64,000 bases of DNA. It comes from Rhodospirillaceae bacterium. Lineage in GTDB: Bacteria > Pseudomonadota > Alphaproteobacteria > SHVP01. The stretch is taken from positions 504,376-568,375 of the forward strand of contig PBKD01000014.1 of assembly GCA_002722055.1 (NCBI GenBank). The letters run 5' to 3'. Positions 34,845 through 44,923 of this stretch are shown here, piece after piece. Every line of letters starts with the position of its first letter. The first letter of the stretch is position 1. The position numbers were made by a program, and so were the translations under genes. The notes under the pieces are model-generated. The model did no database searches and was not told where the DNA came from. It saw only the letters and a program-made list of their open reading frames with translations.

Positions 34845-36483
34845 ATGTCTCGGGTGAAGGATCTATTATTTTAAACCCTTTTTTATTTATTTCTAGAACT
34901 GCTAAACCTCTTTCAGCTAAGCCTTCTTGATTAAACCTAAATAAACCATCAACCCCAGTAAAGCCTGATGAATTATTTAAAATAGACATATTGATTAACT
35001 TTTCATTTCCATTTCTTGATAAAACTACTGCTAAAGCGGTGGCATCATAACTTAAACTAGCTAGTCTGTGAGGATCTTTTTCATAAATTTCTCTATATTT
35101 TTGCCTAAAACTCTTACCAACTTCCGGAGATGGACCAGCAAACCAGCCCCCAACCAACGCTGGCTCCAAACCAATACCAGGTTCATCCCAAAGACCTGTT
35201 CCAAGAATTTTTATAGTTCTAGGATCTACATCATAAAAAGCTAGTAGCGGAGCAATCGATCTTAATCTTGCGCCCCCTTCAGGTATCAATATAGCTTCAA
35301 AATTCACTTCACCCATTGTCTCTTTTTCTTCAAGACGTTCAAGAGCTTTTAATGCAACAGGATCACCCTGAACTAATAATTTTTCTCTGTTTTCTATTAA
35401 AAGTTTTTTTCTATCCTCATAATCTGTTATTTTTTTTATAACATCTCTATAATCACCTTGTTTGATATCGTATTCTTCAATTTTATTTAGTCTACCTCCA
35501 TACATTGGAATATAAGTTTCTATTGCATTAATTATTTTTTTACCATACGCACTTTCAGGAACAACTGCGGCATAATTTTCTATTCCCTGAGAACTTGCAA
35601 AACTTATAATTCTTTCTATTTGCTGTTCTGGAGAAAAACCTAGTAAATAAATATTTTTTCCGGATATAGAACTATCATTCGAAAATGCAATTACGGTAAT
35701 ATTTGCTGACTCAACAATGGGAGAAATAGCTTTTACTGAGTTACTAAAAACCGGACCTAATACCATTTCTGCTCCATTAGAGATTAAATCATTAATTGCC
35801 TCAATTGAACCTTTTGGTGTTCCTTGAGTATCTCTTGGTAATAGTTCAAAATTTTCATCCGACAAATCAAAAATTGCCATTGTTGCAGCATTCAGCATCG
35901 CTGATCCTAATTCTGAATTAGAACCAGAAAGAGGCAATAATAAACCTACTTTTATTTTACTTGATAATATTTCAGGAATTGATTTAAGAATAGCTTCATC
36001 TTTTGGAGTTGATATATTTTTTTCCTTATTACTTTCATTCGTAATGTTATTTCCATTTTTTATTATTGAGGATTTATCTTGAGATATATTTTGATCCGTT
36101 TTTTTAATATTTTTTTGAGATATAGAATCCTTATTAGTTTTTACATTATTTTCTATATTTAAAAATCTATTTGAAAAATCTTTATCACTTATAGAATTAC
36201 TTTTAAAAGTTTTAGTGATTCTTTGTTTGTTAGTTTTTTCTGCATCTTTAGTCAGTCCTAAATTTTCTATATTTTTTTTATTTATTGATTTAATATTTAC
36301 TTCATTAGATGAATTTTTAAGAACTTGCGGTTTAGGGTTTTGATTAATATTGTTAGTTGATATATTTTCTAACTGTTTTTCAGCACATGCGCTTAAAAAG
36401 ATTAACATAAGTAAAATTACGTAATAAAATGTTTTTTTTGAAATAAAGAAAGTTTTAAAAACTAATGCTCTCAAGAAAATCAC
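34828..36483 (-). CDS. LpoA-like lipoprotein (periplasmic-binding fold, PBP activator family)
   Basis: A 551-residue exported lipoprotein. The signal peptide ends in the lipobox LSAC near residue 33, then comes a lysine/asparagine-rich, low-complexity linker to about residue 165, then a type-I periplasmic-binding fold (KVGLLLPLSGSNSELG, GPVFSNSVKAI, YGKKIINAIE, YDATALAVVL). This is the LppC/LpoA family; in Escherichia coli LpoA activates the cell-wall synthase PBP1a from the outer membrane. In alphaproteobacteria homologues lie upstream and divergent of rsmI, as here, where the two genes overlap at their 5' ends by 19 bases. Exact partner unknown. Confidence 0.87.
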   Translation of the reverse strand: MIFLRALVFKTFFISKKTFYYVILLMLIFLSACAEKQLENISTNNINQNPKPQVLKNSSNEVNIKSINKKNIENLGLTKDAEKTNKQRITKTFKSNSISDKDFSNRFLNIENNVKTNKDSISQKNIKKTDQNISQDKSSIIKNGNNITNESNKEKNISTPKDEAILKSIPEILSSKIKVGLLLPLSGSNSELGSAMLNAATMAIFDLSDENFELLPRDTQGTPKGSIEAINDLISNGAEMVLGPVFSNSVKAISPIVESANITVIAFSNDSSISGKNIYLLGFSPEQQIERIISFASSQGIENYAAVVPESAYGKKIINAIETYIPMYGGRLNKIEEYDIKQGDYRDVIKKITDYEDRKKLLIENREKLLVQGDPVALKALERLEEKETMGEVNFEAILIPEGGARLRSIAPLLAFYDVDPRTIKILGTGLWDEPGIGLEPALVGGWFAGPSPEVGKSFRQKYREIYEKDPHRLASLSYDATALAVVLSRNGNEKLINMSILNNSSGFTGVDGLFRFNQEGLAERGLAVLEINKKGFKIIDPSPETFNNLN

Positions 36484-37382
36484 CCACTATAAATAATTAT
36501 AATACTTATAAGAATAACAACCCAGACGAAACAAGTAAATTAGAAGCTGGTCTTTATATTACCTCAACTCCCATAGGAAATTTGAAAGACTTTACAATAA
36601 GGGGAATAGAGACACTACATCATGTAGATATTATTGCTTGTGAAGACACTAGAAGAAGTAGAAAGCTACTTAATTTCTATAATATAAAAAATAAATTAAT
36701 TTCGTTTCATGAGCATAATGAAAAAAAAGTTTTACCTAAACTAATATCAATTTTACTTAATGGGAAATCTATAGCATTGATATCAGACTCTGGAACACCA
36801 CTAATTAATGATCCAGGATTTAAATTAGTGTCTGAGTGTTTAAAAAAAGAAATACCAGTAAATCCTATTCCAGGTGCATGTTCTATTATTACGGCCTTAT
36901 CCGTTTCAGGAATGCCAACTAATAAGTTTTTTTTTCTAGGTTTTTTCCCCACCAAATTAAATGAAAAGAAAAGATTAATTTCATTAATTAATACCATAGA
37001 ATGTAGCATAGTTTTTTTTGAGACACCTAAAAGACTAATTAAGACATTGAGTTTCTTTAAAAATTTTTTACCAGATAGAGATATATCTGTCTGTAAAGAA
37101 TTAACAAAGCTTCATCAAAAAATATATATTGATAAGATTTCAAATATTTTATCTTATGATGAACTTAAAAAACCCAAAGGTGAATATGTACTGATTTTAG
37201 GCCCAAAACCAAATGATGATCTCGATATACGCGATGTAGACACTATGTTATTTGAAGCACTAAAGTTGATGAAAGTTTCTGAGGCAGTTGCGCAAGTATC
37301 TATATTAACAGGAGCAAAAAAGAAGAACCTTTACGATAAAGCTCTTAAATTAAAAAAGATTGCTAAAGATAAAAAAAATTAA
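36465..37382 (+). CDS. rsmI: 16S rRNA (cytidine1402-2'-O)-methyltransferase RsmI
   Basis: RsmI methylates the ribose of C1402 in the ribosomal decoding centre. The 305-residue protein has the tetrapyrrole-methylase fold motifs TPIGNLKDFTIR, ACEDTRRSRKLL, ISDSGTPLINDPG and PIPGACSIITALSVSG. The first 25 residues precede the conserved domain, so a later start cannot be excluded. Its 5' end overlaps the divergent lipoprotein gene. In many relatives the small nuclease-like gene yraN follows; here the BON lipoprotein follows directly. Confidence 0.95.
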   Translation: MLSRKSPTINNYNTYKNNNPDETSKLEAGLYITSTPIGNLKDFTIRGIETLHHVDIIACEDTRRSRKLLNFYNIKNKLISFHEHNEKKVLPKLISILLNGKSIALISDSGTPLINDPGFKLVSECLKKEIPVNPIPGACSIITALSVSGMPTNKFFFLGFFPTKLNEKKRLISLINTIECSIVFFETPKRLIKTLSFFKNFLPDRDISVCKELTKLHQKIYIDKISNILSYDELKKPKGEYVLILGPKPNDDLDIRDVDTMLFEALKLMKVSEAVAQVSILTGAKKKNLYDKALKLKKIAKDKKN

Positions 37383-37453
37383 TCTTGAATATTTTTTATT
37401 TGAATAATTATGTTATGGTGTAGTATCAATTTTTCTTAGCAAGGAGACTTAAA

Positions 37454-38062
37454 TTGCACGGCATTTTCTCAACAAATAAATTAACTTTATATTTTTGCCT
37501 CCTGTTACTTAGTATCGTTAGTGGGGGTTGTGCTCAAGCAATATTAACAGCTGGCGCTACTACTGGAGTAGCAATAGCTCAAGAAAGAACATTGGGCGAT
37601 GTTATAGATGATACTGCAATTATTGTAAGTATAAAAGATAAACTTTTTTCTCTCAGTGATGATGTTTTTCTTAGAGTAAGCATAAAGTCCTCAGAAGGAA
37701 GAGTTCTTTTAACTGGAAATGTAGCCAAGACTGAGCATAGGATTGAAGCCTCAAAAATAGCTTGGAATACTAAGGGAGTTAAAGAAGTATATAACGAAAT
37801 TAATGTAAGAGATAGATCAAATATAAAAAATTACTTTAAGGACATTTTAATATCAAATGAATTAAGACTAAGAATATTAAAAGAGAAAGATATCTCTGCA
37901 TTAAACTATAATATAGAAACAGTAAATCAAGTTGTCTACATAATGGGAATAGCTAACAATAATAATGAGTTGTCTTTAGTAATGGATCAAGCACGGAATA
38001 TAAGAGGTGTTGAAAAGGTTTTAAGTTTTGTCATTCTAAAAGATGACGAAAGAAGAAAATAG
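37454..38062 (+). CDS. BON-domain outer-membrane lipoprotein (DolP/YraP-like)
   Basis: A 202-residue lipoprotein with a signal peptide ending SGGCA (lipobox, Cys about 26) and two BON domains (DDTAIIVSIKDKLF...GRVLLTGNV; then LNYNIETVNQVVYIMG). DolP/YraP proteins bind anionic phospholipid at the outer membrane and support its integrity. The start is TTG at 37454 with a very strong AAGGAG 7 bases upstream. It lies between rsmI and gshB, its usual place in alphaproteobacteria. Confidence 0.88.
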   Translation: MHGIFSTNKLTLYFCLLLLSIVSGGCAQAILTAGATTGVAIAQERTLGDVIDDTAIIVSIKDKLFSLSDDVFLRVSIKSSEGRVLLTGNVAKTEHRIEASKIAWNTKGVKEVYNEINVRDRSNIKNYFKDILISNELRLRILKEKDISALNYNIETVNQVVYIMGIANNNNELSLVMDQARNIRGVEKVLSFVILKDDERRK

Positions 38063-38103
38063 TATTTGAGAGCTTAATAATTAAAAAATCAGGGAATTTT
38101 TTG

Positions 38104-39060
38104 ATGGAATGTGTTGTTGCAATTCAGATGGACCATATATCTTCTATTGATATTAAAACTGACTCTACATACATCTTGGCGCTTGAGGGACAAAGAAGAG
38201 GTCATACAATTCTTCATTATGAAGTAAAAGATCTATTTTTAGAAAATAATGTATTATATGCAAATACCCAAAAATTAATTTTAAGAAAAAATGAAAAAAA
38301 TTTCTATGAACTTTTACCAGTTAAGAAAACTAAACTTAAAGATGTGGATATAATTTTAATGAGACAAGATCCTCCATTTAATATGAATTATATAACTGCA
38401 ACTCATTTGTTAGAAAAATTAGAACCAAATGTATTTATTCTTAATAATCCAAGTAGTGTAAGAAACTCTCCAGAAAAATTATTAGTAACGAAGTTTAATA
38501 AATTAATGCCACCAACATTGATTTCTTCCGATGAAAAAGAAATATCAAATTTTAGAAAAAAATATAAAGATATAGTTATTAAACCATTATTTGGTAACGG
38601 TGGTGAAAGTATAATTAGGGTAAAAAATAATGATCAAAATTTTTCTTCTATAATTGAAATTTTAAAAAAAATGTATGAAGAGCCATTAATGATTCAACAG
38701 TTTATAAAAGAAGTAACTAAAGGTGATAAAAGAATAATCCTGCTAGATGGCGAAATTCTTGGAGCTATAAACAGGATTCCAGCTAAAGGTGAGATAAGAG
38801 CAAATATGCATGTTGGGGCTAGACCAGTAAAAACTAAATTATCTAAAGAAGAAGTAGAAATTTGTAATGTAATAGGGCCTGAATTAAAGAAAAAAAAGCT
38901 CTTTTTGGTTGGAATTGATGTAATTGGTGGGAAATATCTAACAGAAATAAATGTAACTTCTCCCACTGGATTGCAAGAAATAAATAAATATGAAAAAAAA
39001 CGATGCGAAATTGATATTTGGAATTACATAGAAAAAGCCATTAAATATGAGAAAAATTAA
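38104..39060 (+). CDS. gshB: Glutathione synthetase GshB
   Basis: Joins gamma-glutamylcysteine and glycine to make glutathione, using ATP. The frame opens at TTG 38101 but the ATG at 38104, 8 bases after AGGGA, is preferred. The 318-residue ATP-grasp protein shows IQMDHISSIDIKTDST at the N-terminus, MRQDPPFN, NNPSSVRNSPEKL, KPLFGNGGESI, GDKRIILLDGE and INVTSPTGLQEI, all typical of bacterial GshB. Normal length. Confidence 0.96.
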   Translation: MECVVAIQMDHISSIDIKTDSTYILALEGQRRGHTILHYEVKDLFLENNVLYANTQKLILRKNEKNFYELLPVKKTKLKDVDIILMRQDPPFNMNYITATHLLEKLEPNVFILNNPSSVRNSPEKLLVTKFNKLMPPTLISSDEKEISNFRKKYKDIVIKPLFGNGGESIIRVKNNDQNFSSIIEILKKMYEEPLMIQQFIKEVTKGDKRIILLDGEILGAINRIPAKGEIRANMHVGARPVKTKLSKEEVEICNVIGPELKKKKLFLVGIDVIGGKYLTEINVTSPTGLQEINKYEKKRCEIDIWNYIEKAIKYEKN

Positions 39061-39136
39061 AAAATTTACTATTTATTAACAATTTACTTAAATTTGTTAA
39101 ATTTTTGCAATTACTTAAAAATCATACCTAACTAAT

Positions 39137-39164
39137 CTTGCAGGTAGAAATATCAACACTATAT
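39137..39164 (+). promoter_or_regulatory. Candidate RpoH-type heat-shock promoter of dnaKJ
   Basis: CTTG at 39137-39140, 17 bases, then ACTATAT at 39158-39164. The alphaproteobacterial heat-shock consensus, as I remember it, is CTTG-N17/18-CYTATNT, so only the first base of the -10 box deviates. The transcript would start near 39171, about 50 bases before the dnaK ATG. No CIRCE repeat is present. Prediction by eye. Confidence 0.5.
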
Positions 39165-39223
39165 ACACCAATGTAGATGCTTTAAGTCCAAAGCATTAAA
39201 CTTGGGATACAGGAGATATCATT

Positions 39224-41161
39224 ATGAGTAGGGTTATAGGTATAGACTTAGGAACAACTAATTCCTGTGTCGCTATTATGGAGGGAAACGAACCAAAAGT
39301 AATTGAAAATATTGAGGGTGGTAGAACAACACCTTCCATGGTTGCTTTTTCGGAAGATAAAGAGAAACTTGTTGGTCAAAGCGCCAAAAGGCAAGCTGTA
39401 ACAAACCCGGAAGCCACACTTTTTGCTATAAAACGTCTCATCGGTAGAACTTTCGATGACCCTATGACAAAAAAAGATATAGATATGGTTCCGTACTCCA
39501 TTATCAAATCGGATAGCGGTGATGCATGGGTGGAGGCAAGAGGCGAAAAATATTCACCAAGTCAAATATCCGCTTTTATTCTTCAAAAAATGAAAGAGAC
39601 CGCAGAAAGTTATTTAGGCGAGTCAGTGGAAAAAGCAGTAATTACTGTTCCCGCTTATTTTAATGATGCGCAAAGACAGGCAACAAAAGATGCCGGTAAA
39701 ATTGCAGGACTTGAAGTTTTAAGAATAATTAATGAACCTACCGCTGCTTCCCTAGCCTATGGCCTTGATAAAAAAGATGGAAAAACAATTGCTGTATATG
39801 ATTTGGGAGGTGGAACATTTGATGTATCAGTTCTAGAAATTGGTGATGGTGTTTTTGAAGTTAAGTCAACTAATGGTGATACATTTTTAGGTGGAGAAGA
39901 TTTTGATATATCTCTTCTCAACTATCTTGCTAGTGAGTTTAAAAAAGAAAATGGAATTGATCTAAGAAAAGATAAGCTTGCTTTACAAAGATTAAAAGAA
40001 TCTGCTGAAAAAGCTAAGATTGAACTTTCAAGCTCTATGCAAACAGAAATAAATCTTCCATTTATAACTGCTGATAAAACTGGACCTAAACATTTAACTA
40101 TGAAACTAACAAGAGCTAAACTCGAAGCTTTAGTTGAAGATTTAATTAATCGTACAATTATACCCTGTGAAAAAGCTCTAAAAGATGCTGGCCTCACTGC
40201 GGGTGAAGTTGATGAAGTTGTGCTAGTTGGTGGTATGACAAGAATGCCTAAGGTTGTTGAAAGGGTAAAGAATTTTTTTGGAAGAGAACCTCATAAAGGT
40301 GTTAACCCGGATGAAGTTGTAGCCATGGGTGCGGCTATCCAGGCAGGTGTGTTGCAAGGTGACGTAAAGGATGTATTGCTATTAGATGTAACACCTTTAT
40401 CTCTTGGAATAGAAACACTAGGGGGGGTATTTACAAGACTTATAGATAGAAATACAACAATACCAACTAGAAAGTCACAAGTTTTTTCTACAGCAGACGA
40501 TAACCAATCTGCAGTAACTATCCGGGTTCATCAAGGTGAAAGAGAAATGGCCGCAGACAATAAAATTCTTGGTCAATTCGATCTCGTTGGAATTCCCCCC
40601 GCTCCAAGAGGAATGCCACAAATTGAAGTTACTTTTGATATTGATGCTAATGGTATAGTCAATGTTTCTGCTAAAGATAAAGGTACAGGTAAAGAACAAC
40701 AAATAAAAATTCAAGCATCTGGTGGCCTAAGCGATGATGAAATAGAGAAAATGGTTAAAGAGGCAGAAGCTAACAAAAGCCAGGATGAAGCTAAAAAAGA
40801 AAAAGTTGAAGCTAAAAACCAAGCTGAAGGTTTGATTCATAGTACTGAGCAAAACCTTAAAGACCATGGAGATAAAATTTCAGAAGAAGAAAAAAATGTA
40901 ATAGAAACAGCAGTTGAAGATTTGAAAGTAGCTAAGGAATCAGATGATATTGATGACATTAAATCAAAAACGGAAGCTCTGGTTCAAGCCTCAATGAAGT
41001 TAGGCGAAGCTATTTACAAAGCTCAGGCTGAGCAGAATTCAGCAACTCAACCAGGTTCAGATCAAACTTTTGATGAAACAAGCTCTAATGATACCTCTAA
41101 TCAAAATGAAGATGTGGTTGATGCTGACTTTGAAGAAGTAGATGATGATAAAAAAGATTAA
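39224..41161 (+). CDS. dnaK: Chaperone DnaK (Hsp70)
   Basis: The 645-residue Hsp70 starts [15 protein letters not shown], has [17 protein letters not shown], the ATPase motif [22 protein letters not shown] and the substrate-domain stretch [14 protein letters not shown], and ends in an acidic tail EEVDDDKKD. All standard. An AGGAG ribosome site lies 9 or so bases upstream. Followed by dnaJ after about 65 bases. It works with DnaJ and with GrpE (30.5 kb). Confidence 0.99.
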   Translation: MSRVIGIDLGTTNSCVAIMEGNEPKVIENIEGGRTTPSMVAFSEDKEKLVGQSAKRQAVTNPEATLFAIKRLIGRTFDDPMTKKDIDMVPYSIIKSDSGDAWVEARGEKYSPSQISAFILQKMKETAESYLGESVEKAVITVPAYFNDAQRQATKDAGKIAGLEVLRIINEPTAASLAYGLDKKDGKTIAVYDLGGGTFDVSVLEIGDGVFEVKSTNGDTFLGGEDFDISLLNYLASEFKKENGIDLRKDKLALQRLKESAEKAKIELSSSMQTEINLPFITADKTGPKHLTMKLTRAKLEALVEDLINRTIIPCEKALKDAGLTAGEVDEVVLVGGMTRMPKVVERVKNFFGREPHKGVNPDEVVAMGAAIQAGVLQGDVKDVLLLDVTPLSLGIETLGGVFTRLIDRNTTIPTRKSQVFSTADDNQSAVTIRVHQGEREMAADNKILGQFDLVGIPPAPRGMPQIEVTFDIDANGIVNVSAKDKGTGKEQQIKIQASGGLSDDEIEKMVKEAEANKSQDEAKKEKVEAKNQAEGLIHSTEQNLKDHGDKISEEEKNVIETAVEDLKVAKESDDIDDIKSKTEALVQASMKLGEAIYKAQAEQNSATQPGSDQTFDETSSNDTSNQNEDVVDADFEEVDDDKKD

Positions 41162-41226
41162 AATTTGATCTTTTTTGTGTTAGCTTTATCAATATTCTAA
41201 AACTTAAATAACTGGAAAATAATTTC

Positions 41227-42360
41227 ATGTCGAAAAGCGACTATTATGAATTGCTTGGTGTTGGCAGGGATAGCTCTGATGCAGATATAAAAAAGGCCTA
41301 TAGAAAAAAGGCTATGCAGTTTCATCCTGATAAGAACCCAAACAATCCATCAGCAGAAGCAAAGTTTAAAGAATTATCAGAAGCATATGATGTTTTAAGA
41401 GATGATAACAAAAGATCAGCCTATGATCGTTATGGTCATGCTGCATTTGAACAAGGGATGGGGCAAAGTCATGGAGGAAACTCAGCTTTCGATTTTGCTT
41501 CTTCTTTCTCGGATATTTTTGGAGACATTTTTGGAGATTTTATGGGTGGTAGTAATCAATCTTCAGGAAGAGGAGCGGATCTAAGGTACAATATGGAGGT
41601 AACACTAGAAGAAGCTTATAAAGGAAAAAAAGCAACAATTAAAATCCCAACCTCTGTAGCTTGCTCAGACTGTAACGGAACTGGTTCTGAAGGAAAAAGC
41701 TCCCCACAAGCATGTAGAATGTGTAATGGTGCAGGCAAAGTAAGAGCTCAACAAGGTTTTTTTACAATTGAAAGAACATGTCCCCAGTGCCAGGGAGCAG
41801 GCTATCAAATAATTAACCCATGTAAAAAGTGTTCTGGAAATGGAAGATTAAGAAAAGATAAAGCTTTATCCGTCAGCATACCTGCAGGCATAGAAAGTGG
41901 TGTTAGAATTAGACTTTCTGGTGAAGGTGAGGCAGGGATGCGAGGTTCTTCTCCAGGAGATTTATATATATTTGTGAATGTTAAACAGCACAACTTATTT
42001 CTAAGAGAAGGGCCACATTTATTTTGTAAAGTACCAATTTCGATTACAACCGCTGCATTAGGCGGAAACGTTGAAGTTCCTACTCTCGAGGGGAAAAGAG
42101 GTAAAATAAACATCCCTGCTGGTACTCAATCAGGAAAACAATTTAGATTAAGAGGAAAAGGTATGCCTCCTCTAAAAGGGCATAACCTTGGTGGTGATTT
42201 ACATATAGAAACTCATGTTGAAACTCCGGTAAATTTAAGCAAAAAACAAAAAGAATTATTAAAAGAATTCGAAAATGAGGGAAAAGGTAGTTCGCAAAAC
42301 CCTCAATCAGAAGGTTTTTTTTCTAAAGCAAAAGAATTGTGGGATGAATTAAAAGACTAA
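41227..42360 (+). CDS. dnaJ: Co-chaperone DnaJ (Hsp40)
   Basis: Full-length type I Hsp40 of 377 residues: J domain with the HPD motif at 33-35, a glycine-rich segment, four zinc-finger repeats of the CxxCxGxG type ([32 protein letters not shown]) and the C-terminal substrate domain. It stimulates DnaK ATP hydrolysis and hands over clients. Same operon as dnaK. Confidence 0.99.
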   Translation: MSKSDYYELLGVGRDSSDADIKKAYRKKAMQFHPDKNPNNPSAEAKFKELSEAYDVLRDDNKRSAYDRYGHAAFEQGMGQSHGGNSAFDFASSFSDIFGDIFGDFMGGSNQSSGRGADLRYNMEVTLEEAYKGKKATIKIPTSVACSDCNGTGSEGKSSPQACRMCNGAGKVRAQQGFFTIERTCPQCQGAGYQIINPCKKCSGNGRLRKDKALSVSIPAGIESGVRIRLSGEGEAGMRGSSPGDLYIFVNVKQHNLFLREGPHLFCKVPISITTAALGGNVEVPTLEGKRGKINIPAGTQSGKQFRLRGKGMPPLKGHNLGGDLHIETHVETPVNLSKKQKELLKEFENEGKGSSQNPQSEGFFSKAKELWDELKD

Positions 42361-42396
42361 TGTAAAGTAAACTAAATTATCATCAAGGTTTAGATT

Positions 42397-43572
42397 TTGC
42401 ACCCAGAGAGAAAAAATAGATTACAACCCCCATCAATAAGACATGAGGGAAAGCACGGGCTTTCACCAAATCTTTTACACGATGATGTGGCCCGTCTGGA
42501 CTTTCAAATGACTTCTAATTTTTTTGTTTCTCAGGAAATTCTTCCTGCTGCTAAATTAAGTTGGAAACATAAACAGCAACCTAAATTTTTCAAAACTTAT
42601 AATCGTTTGCCAAAGAATCGTAAGGAAGTAAGAAATTTTATGAAGGATGATTACTTGTGGAAAATTTGGAGCTCACTGAAAAGAAATAATCAAGAAATGA
42701 GCTATTATAATCGCGGAGAAATAATTCAAAGAGAAGAAATAAAAATTAATGAAAAATATAAAAATCAGAAAAAGAAACTAGGAAATATTTTTTTGAATTC
42801 TAACCTTCAGGTTCCTGATTATATTACAAAAATAGATATTCATTGTATGCCGAATGGCTATAACTCGGATCAAGGAAAAGGAATATATGCTGGTTCAAAT
42901 TATGATACTGCTAGTCTCTATTTAGCAACTGGTGGTGAATTAGGTAAATATAGTGATGGTGCAGGATGGGCTAATATTGCTTTTATTAAAAAATACTTTC
43001 CTAATTTTATTCCTAAAAAAATTCTAGATCTAGGATGTACGATTGGTCATTCAACTCTACCTCTAAAAATATTTTGGCCGAATTCTGATATATATGCTAT
43101 TGATGCTTGTGCTCCTGTTCTAAGGTATGCTTTTAGCAGATCTAATTATTTAAATACAGCTATAAACTATTATCAAAAAAATGCAGAAGCTACAGGTTTT
43201 AAATCAAATACTTTTGATCTAATAACATCATCAATGTTTCTTCATGAAATCCCTCAAAAGAATTTAAAAAGTATTGGTAAAGAAATTTTTAGGCTTCTAA
43301 AACCAAATGGAATTATGCTGCATAATGAACAGCCTCAATATCATGGACTAAAAGCTGATGAACAATTTTTTAGAGAATGGGATACTTGGTATAATAACGA
43401 GCCAATGAGATGTGCTTTTAGAGATATGGATTTAGTTCGATGGGCTGAAAACTCTGGATTTAAAAAACAAAATATAGTTCAAAAAATTGCACCTGGCGCT
43501 TCTTATATTAAGGAAAAAATAAAAACTTTTGGAGATGGAACTTGGTTTATATTTAGTTCTCTAAAGAATTAG
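42397..43572 (+). CDS. SAM-dependent methyltransferase of unknown substrate, paralogue A
   Basis: A 391-residue protein made of a helical N-terminal part of about 190 residues and a class I methyltransferase domain (ILDLGCTIGHSTLPL SAM loop, YAIDACAPVLRYA, SSMFLHEIP). It is a clear paralogue of the gene facing it: both share IR.EGKH/LGKH near residue 15, DFQM/NYQM, GRLP-NR-EVR, the segment between GG(E/K)-G-Y-DG-GWA and the methyltransferase loop. The N-terminal region is not a domain I recognise. The start is TTG at 42397 and is uncertain. It follows dnaJ by 36 bases on the same strand and converges with its paralogue. Confidence 0.78.
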   Translation: MHPERKNRLQPPSIRHEGKHGLSPNLLHDDVARLDFQMTSNFFVSQEILPAAKLSWKHKQQPKFFKTYNRLPKNRKEVRNFMKDDYLWKIWSSLKRNNQEMSYYNRGEIIQREEIKINEKYKNQKKKLGNIFLNSNLQVPDYITKIDIHCMPNGYNSDQGKGIYAGSNYDTASLYLATGGELGKYSDGAGWANIAFIKKYFPNFIPKKILDLGCTIGHSTLPLKIFWPNSDIYAIDACAPVLRYAFSRSNYLNTAINYYQKNAEATGFKSNTFDLITSSMFLHEIPQKNLKSIGKEIFRLLKPNGIMLHNEQPQYHGLKADEQFFREWDTWYNNEPMRCAFRDMDLVRWAENSGFKKQNIVQKIAPGASYIKEKIKTFGDGTWFIFSSLKN

Positions 43573-43587
43573 TAACTAAAACCAAAT

Positions 43588-44772
43588 CTATTTCCATGAA
43601 CCAAATAAGAACCAATTACCAGCTTTTGCCTCTTTATAAGAACCATCTTCTTGAGGAATAACAAAAGGACAAAACTTCTCAAAAGTATTAGATTGTGTAA
43701 AGCCAGAACTGATAGAAACCTTTACTAAGTCTAAATCATGCATTGGCCCCCAAAATGGTTCGTTATTATTATGAGTATCCCAATCCATTTCAAATTGCTC
43801 AAAGACTGTTTTCATTAAATGAAAAGGTGGTTGTTCTACATGAAGCATAAGACCACCTGGTTTCAATATTCTGTACGTCTCAGTGAATAATTCTTTAATA
43901 GCATTTGTTGAAGTTTCATGAAGAAACATTGAAGAAACAACTAAATCAAATGTATTAGTTTTAAATTCAGTTTTTTCTGCTAAAGATTGAATAAAATTTA
44001 TTTTTTTATTTAAAGATTTAGCCCTTGCATGTCCATAACGTAGAACTGGAGCAGCAAAGTCGATACCAGTTATATCAGATTTAGGCCATGCAGTTGCATA
44101 GGCAAGTGTTGAATGACCAACCGTACAACCTTGATCAAGAACTTTCTTTGGATAAAATTTTGGGTAGTTTTTATTTAACCAATTTACGGCAGCCCATCCA
44201 GGTCCATCATTATATGGCCCCATCTTTCCACCTGTTCCAATATATAACCCCCCTAGGTCATACATCGCACCAGGAAAAACATCATAATCAGTTACTTCAG
44301 TGTAGTAACTTCCAGGCATCCAGTGCATATCCATTGCAGTTTGATATTTTGGATATTTTATTTTGTCATTTAACTTTAGAGATCCTGGACCCTTTTTTTT
44401 GCTATAATTTTTTGCTATTGCATTCAAACTATCTACTTGCCTCTCAACTATGGGAAACTTAAATGATGAACTTTGCTCTTGTAAATGACGCCTGAGGCAT
44501 GCCCACCATTGATAAGCTGGCTCCCTAAGCATAGCTTTTCTAACTTCATGTCTTGAATTTGGTAATCGTCCATGTTTTTTCTTGAAAACAGGTTCTACTT
44601 TTTTTTTATATATATTTATGTTTTTGGATTGAATATTTTCTCTTAAAAACTTTGAAAGTGCCATTTGGTAATTAAGCAAGTATTCATCATCAGAGCTTAG
44701 TTCTGGCATAATTTCATGTTTTCCAAGACCTCTTATCGAGGTTTTTTGAGTAGCAATTTCAGTAGAAGCCAT
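43588..44772 (-). CDS. SAM-dependent methyltransferase of unknown substrate, paralogue B
   Basis: A 394-residue paralogue of the preceding gene in convergent orientation, 15 bases apart. It has the same two-part build: helical N-terminus (RGLGKHEIMPELSSDD, NYQMALSKFL) and methyltransferase domain (VLDQGCTVGHSTLAYA, GIDFAAPVLRYG, SSMFLHETS, RILKPGGLMLHVEQPP). Position of the second Gly in the SAM loop and the acidic residue after it are kept, so both copies should bind SAM. Substrate unknown. Two intact diverged copies suggest two related substrates or a heteromeric enzyme (inference). Confidence 0.8.
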   Translation of the reverse strand: MASTEIATQKTSIRGLGKHEIMPELSSDDEYLLNYQMALSKFLRENIQSKNINIYKKKVEPVFKKKHGRLPNSRHEVRKAMLREPAYQWWACLRRHLQEQSSSFKFPIVERQVDSLNAIAKNYSKKKGPGSLKLNDKIKYPKYQTAMDMHWMPGSYYTEVTDYDVFPGAMYDLGGLYIGTGGKMGPYNDGPGWAAVNWLNKNYPKFYPKKVLDQGCTVGHSTLAYATAWPKSDITGIDFAAPVLRYGHARAKSLNKKINFIQSLAEKTEFKTNTFDLVVSSMFLHETSTNAIKELFTETYRILKPGGLMLHVEQPPFHLMKTVFEQFEMDWDTHNNNEPFWGPMHDLDLVKVSISSGFTQSNTFEKFCPFVIPQEDGSYKEAKAGNWFLFGSWK

Positions 44773-44923
44773 ATTAAATATACCTTAAAAAAATATTGTC
44801 ATATAATAACAAGATAAAAAGTAATATACAAAGTATATATGCATATTTTTAATTATTAATATTTAAGAATAAATTTAAATATGATATTTATATTTTTTGT
44901 TCTTTGATAAAAAGGTTTCAAAA

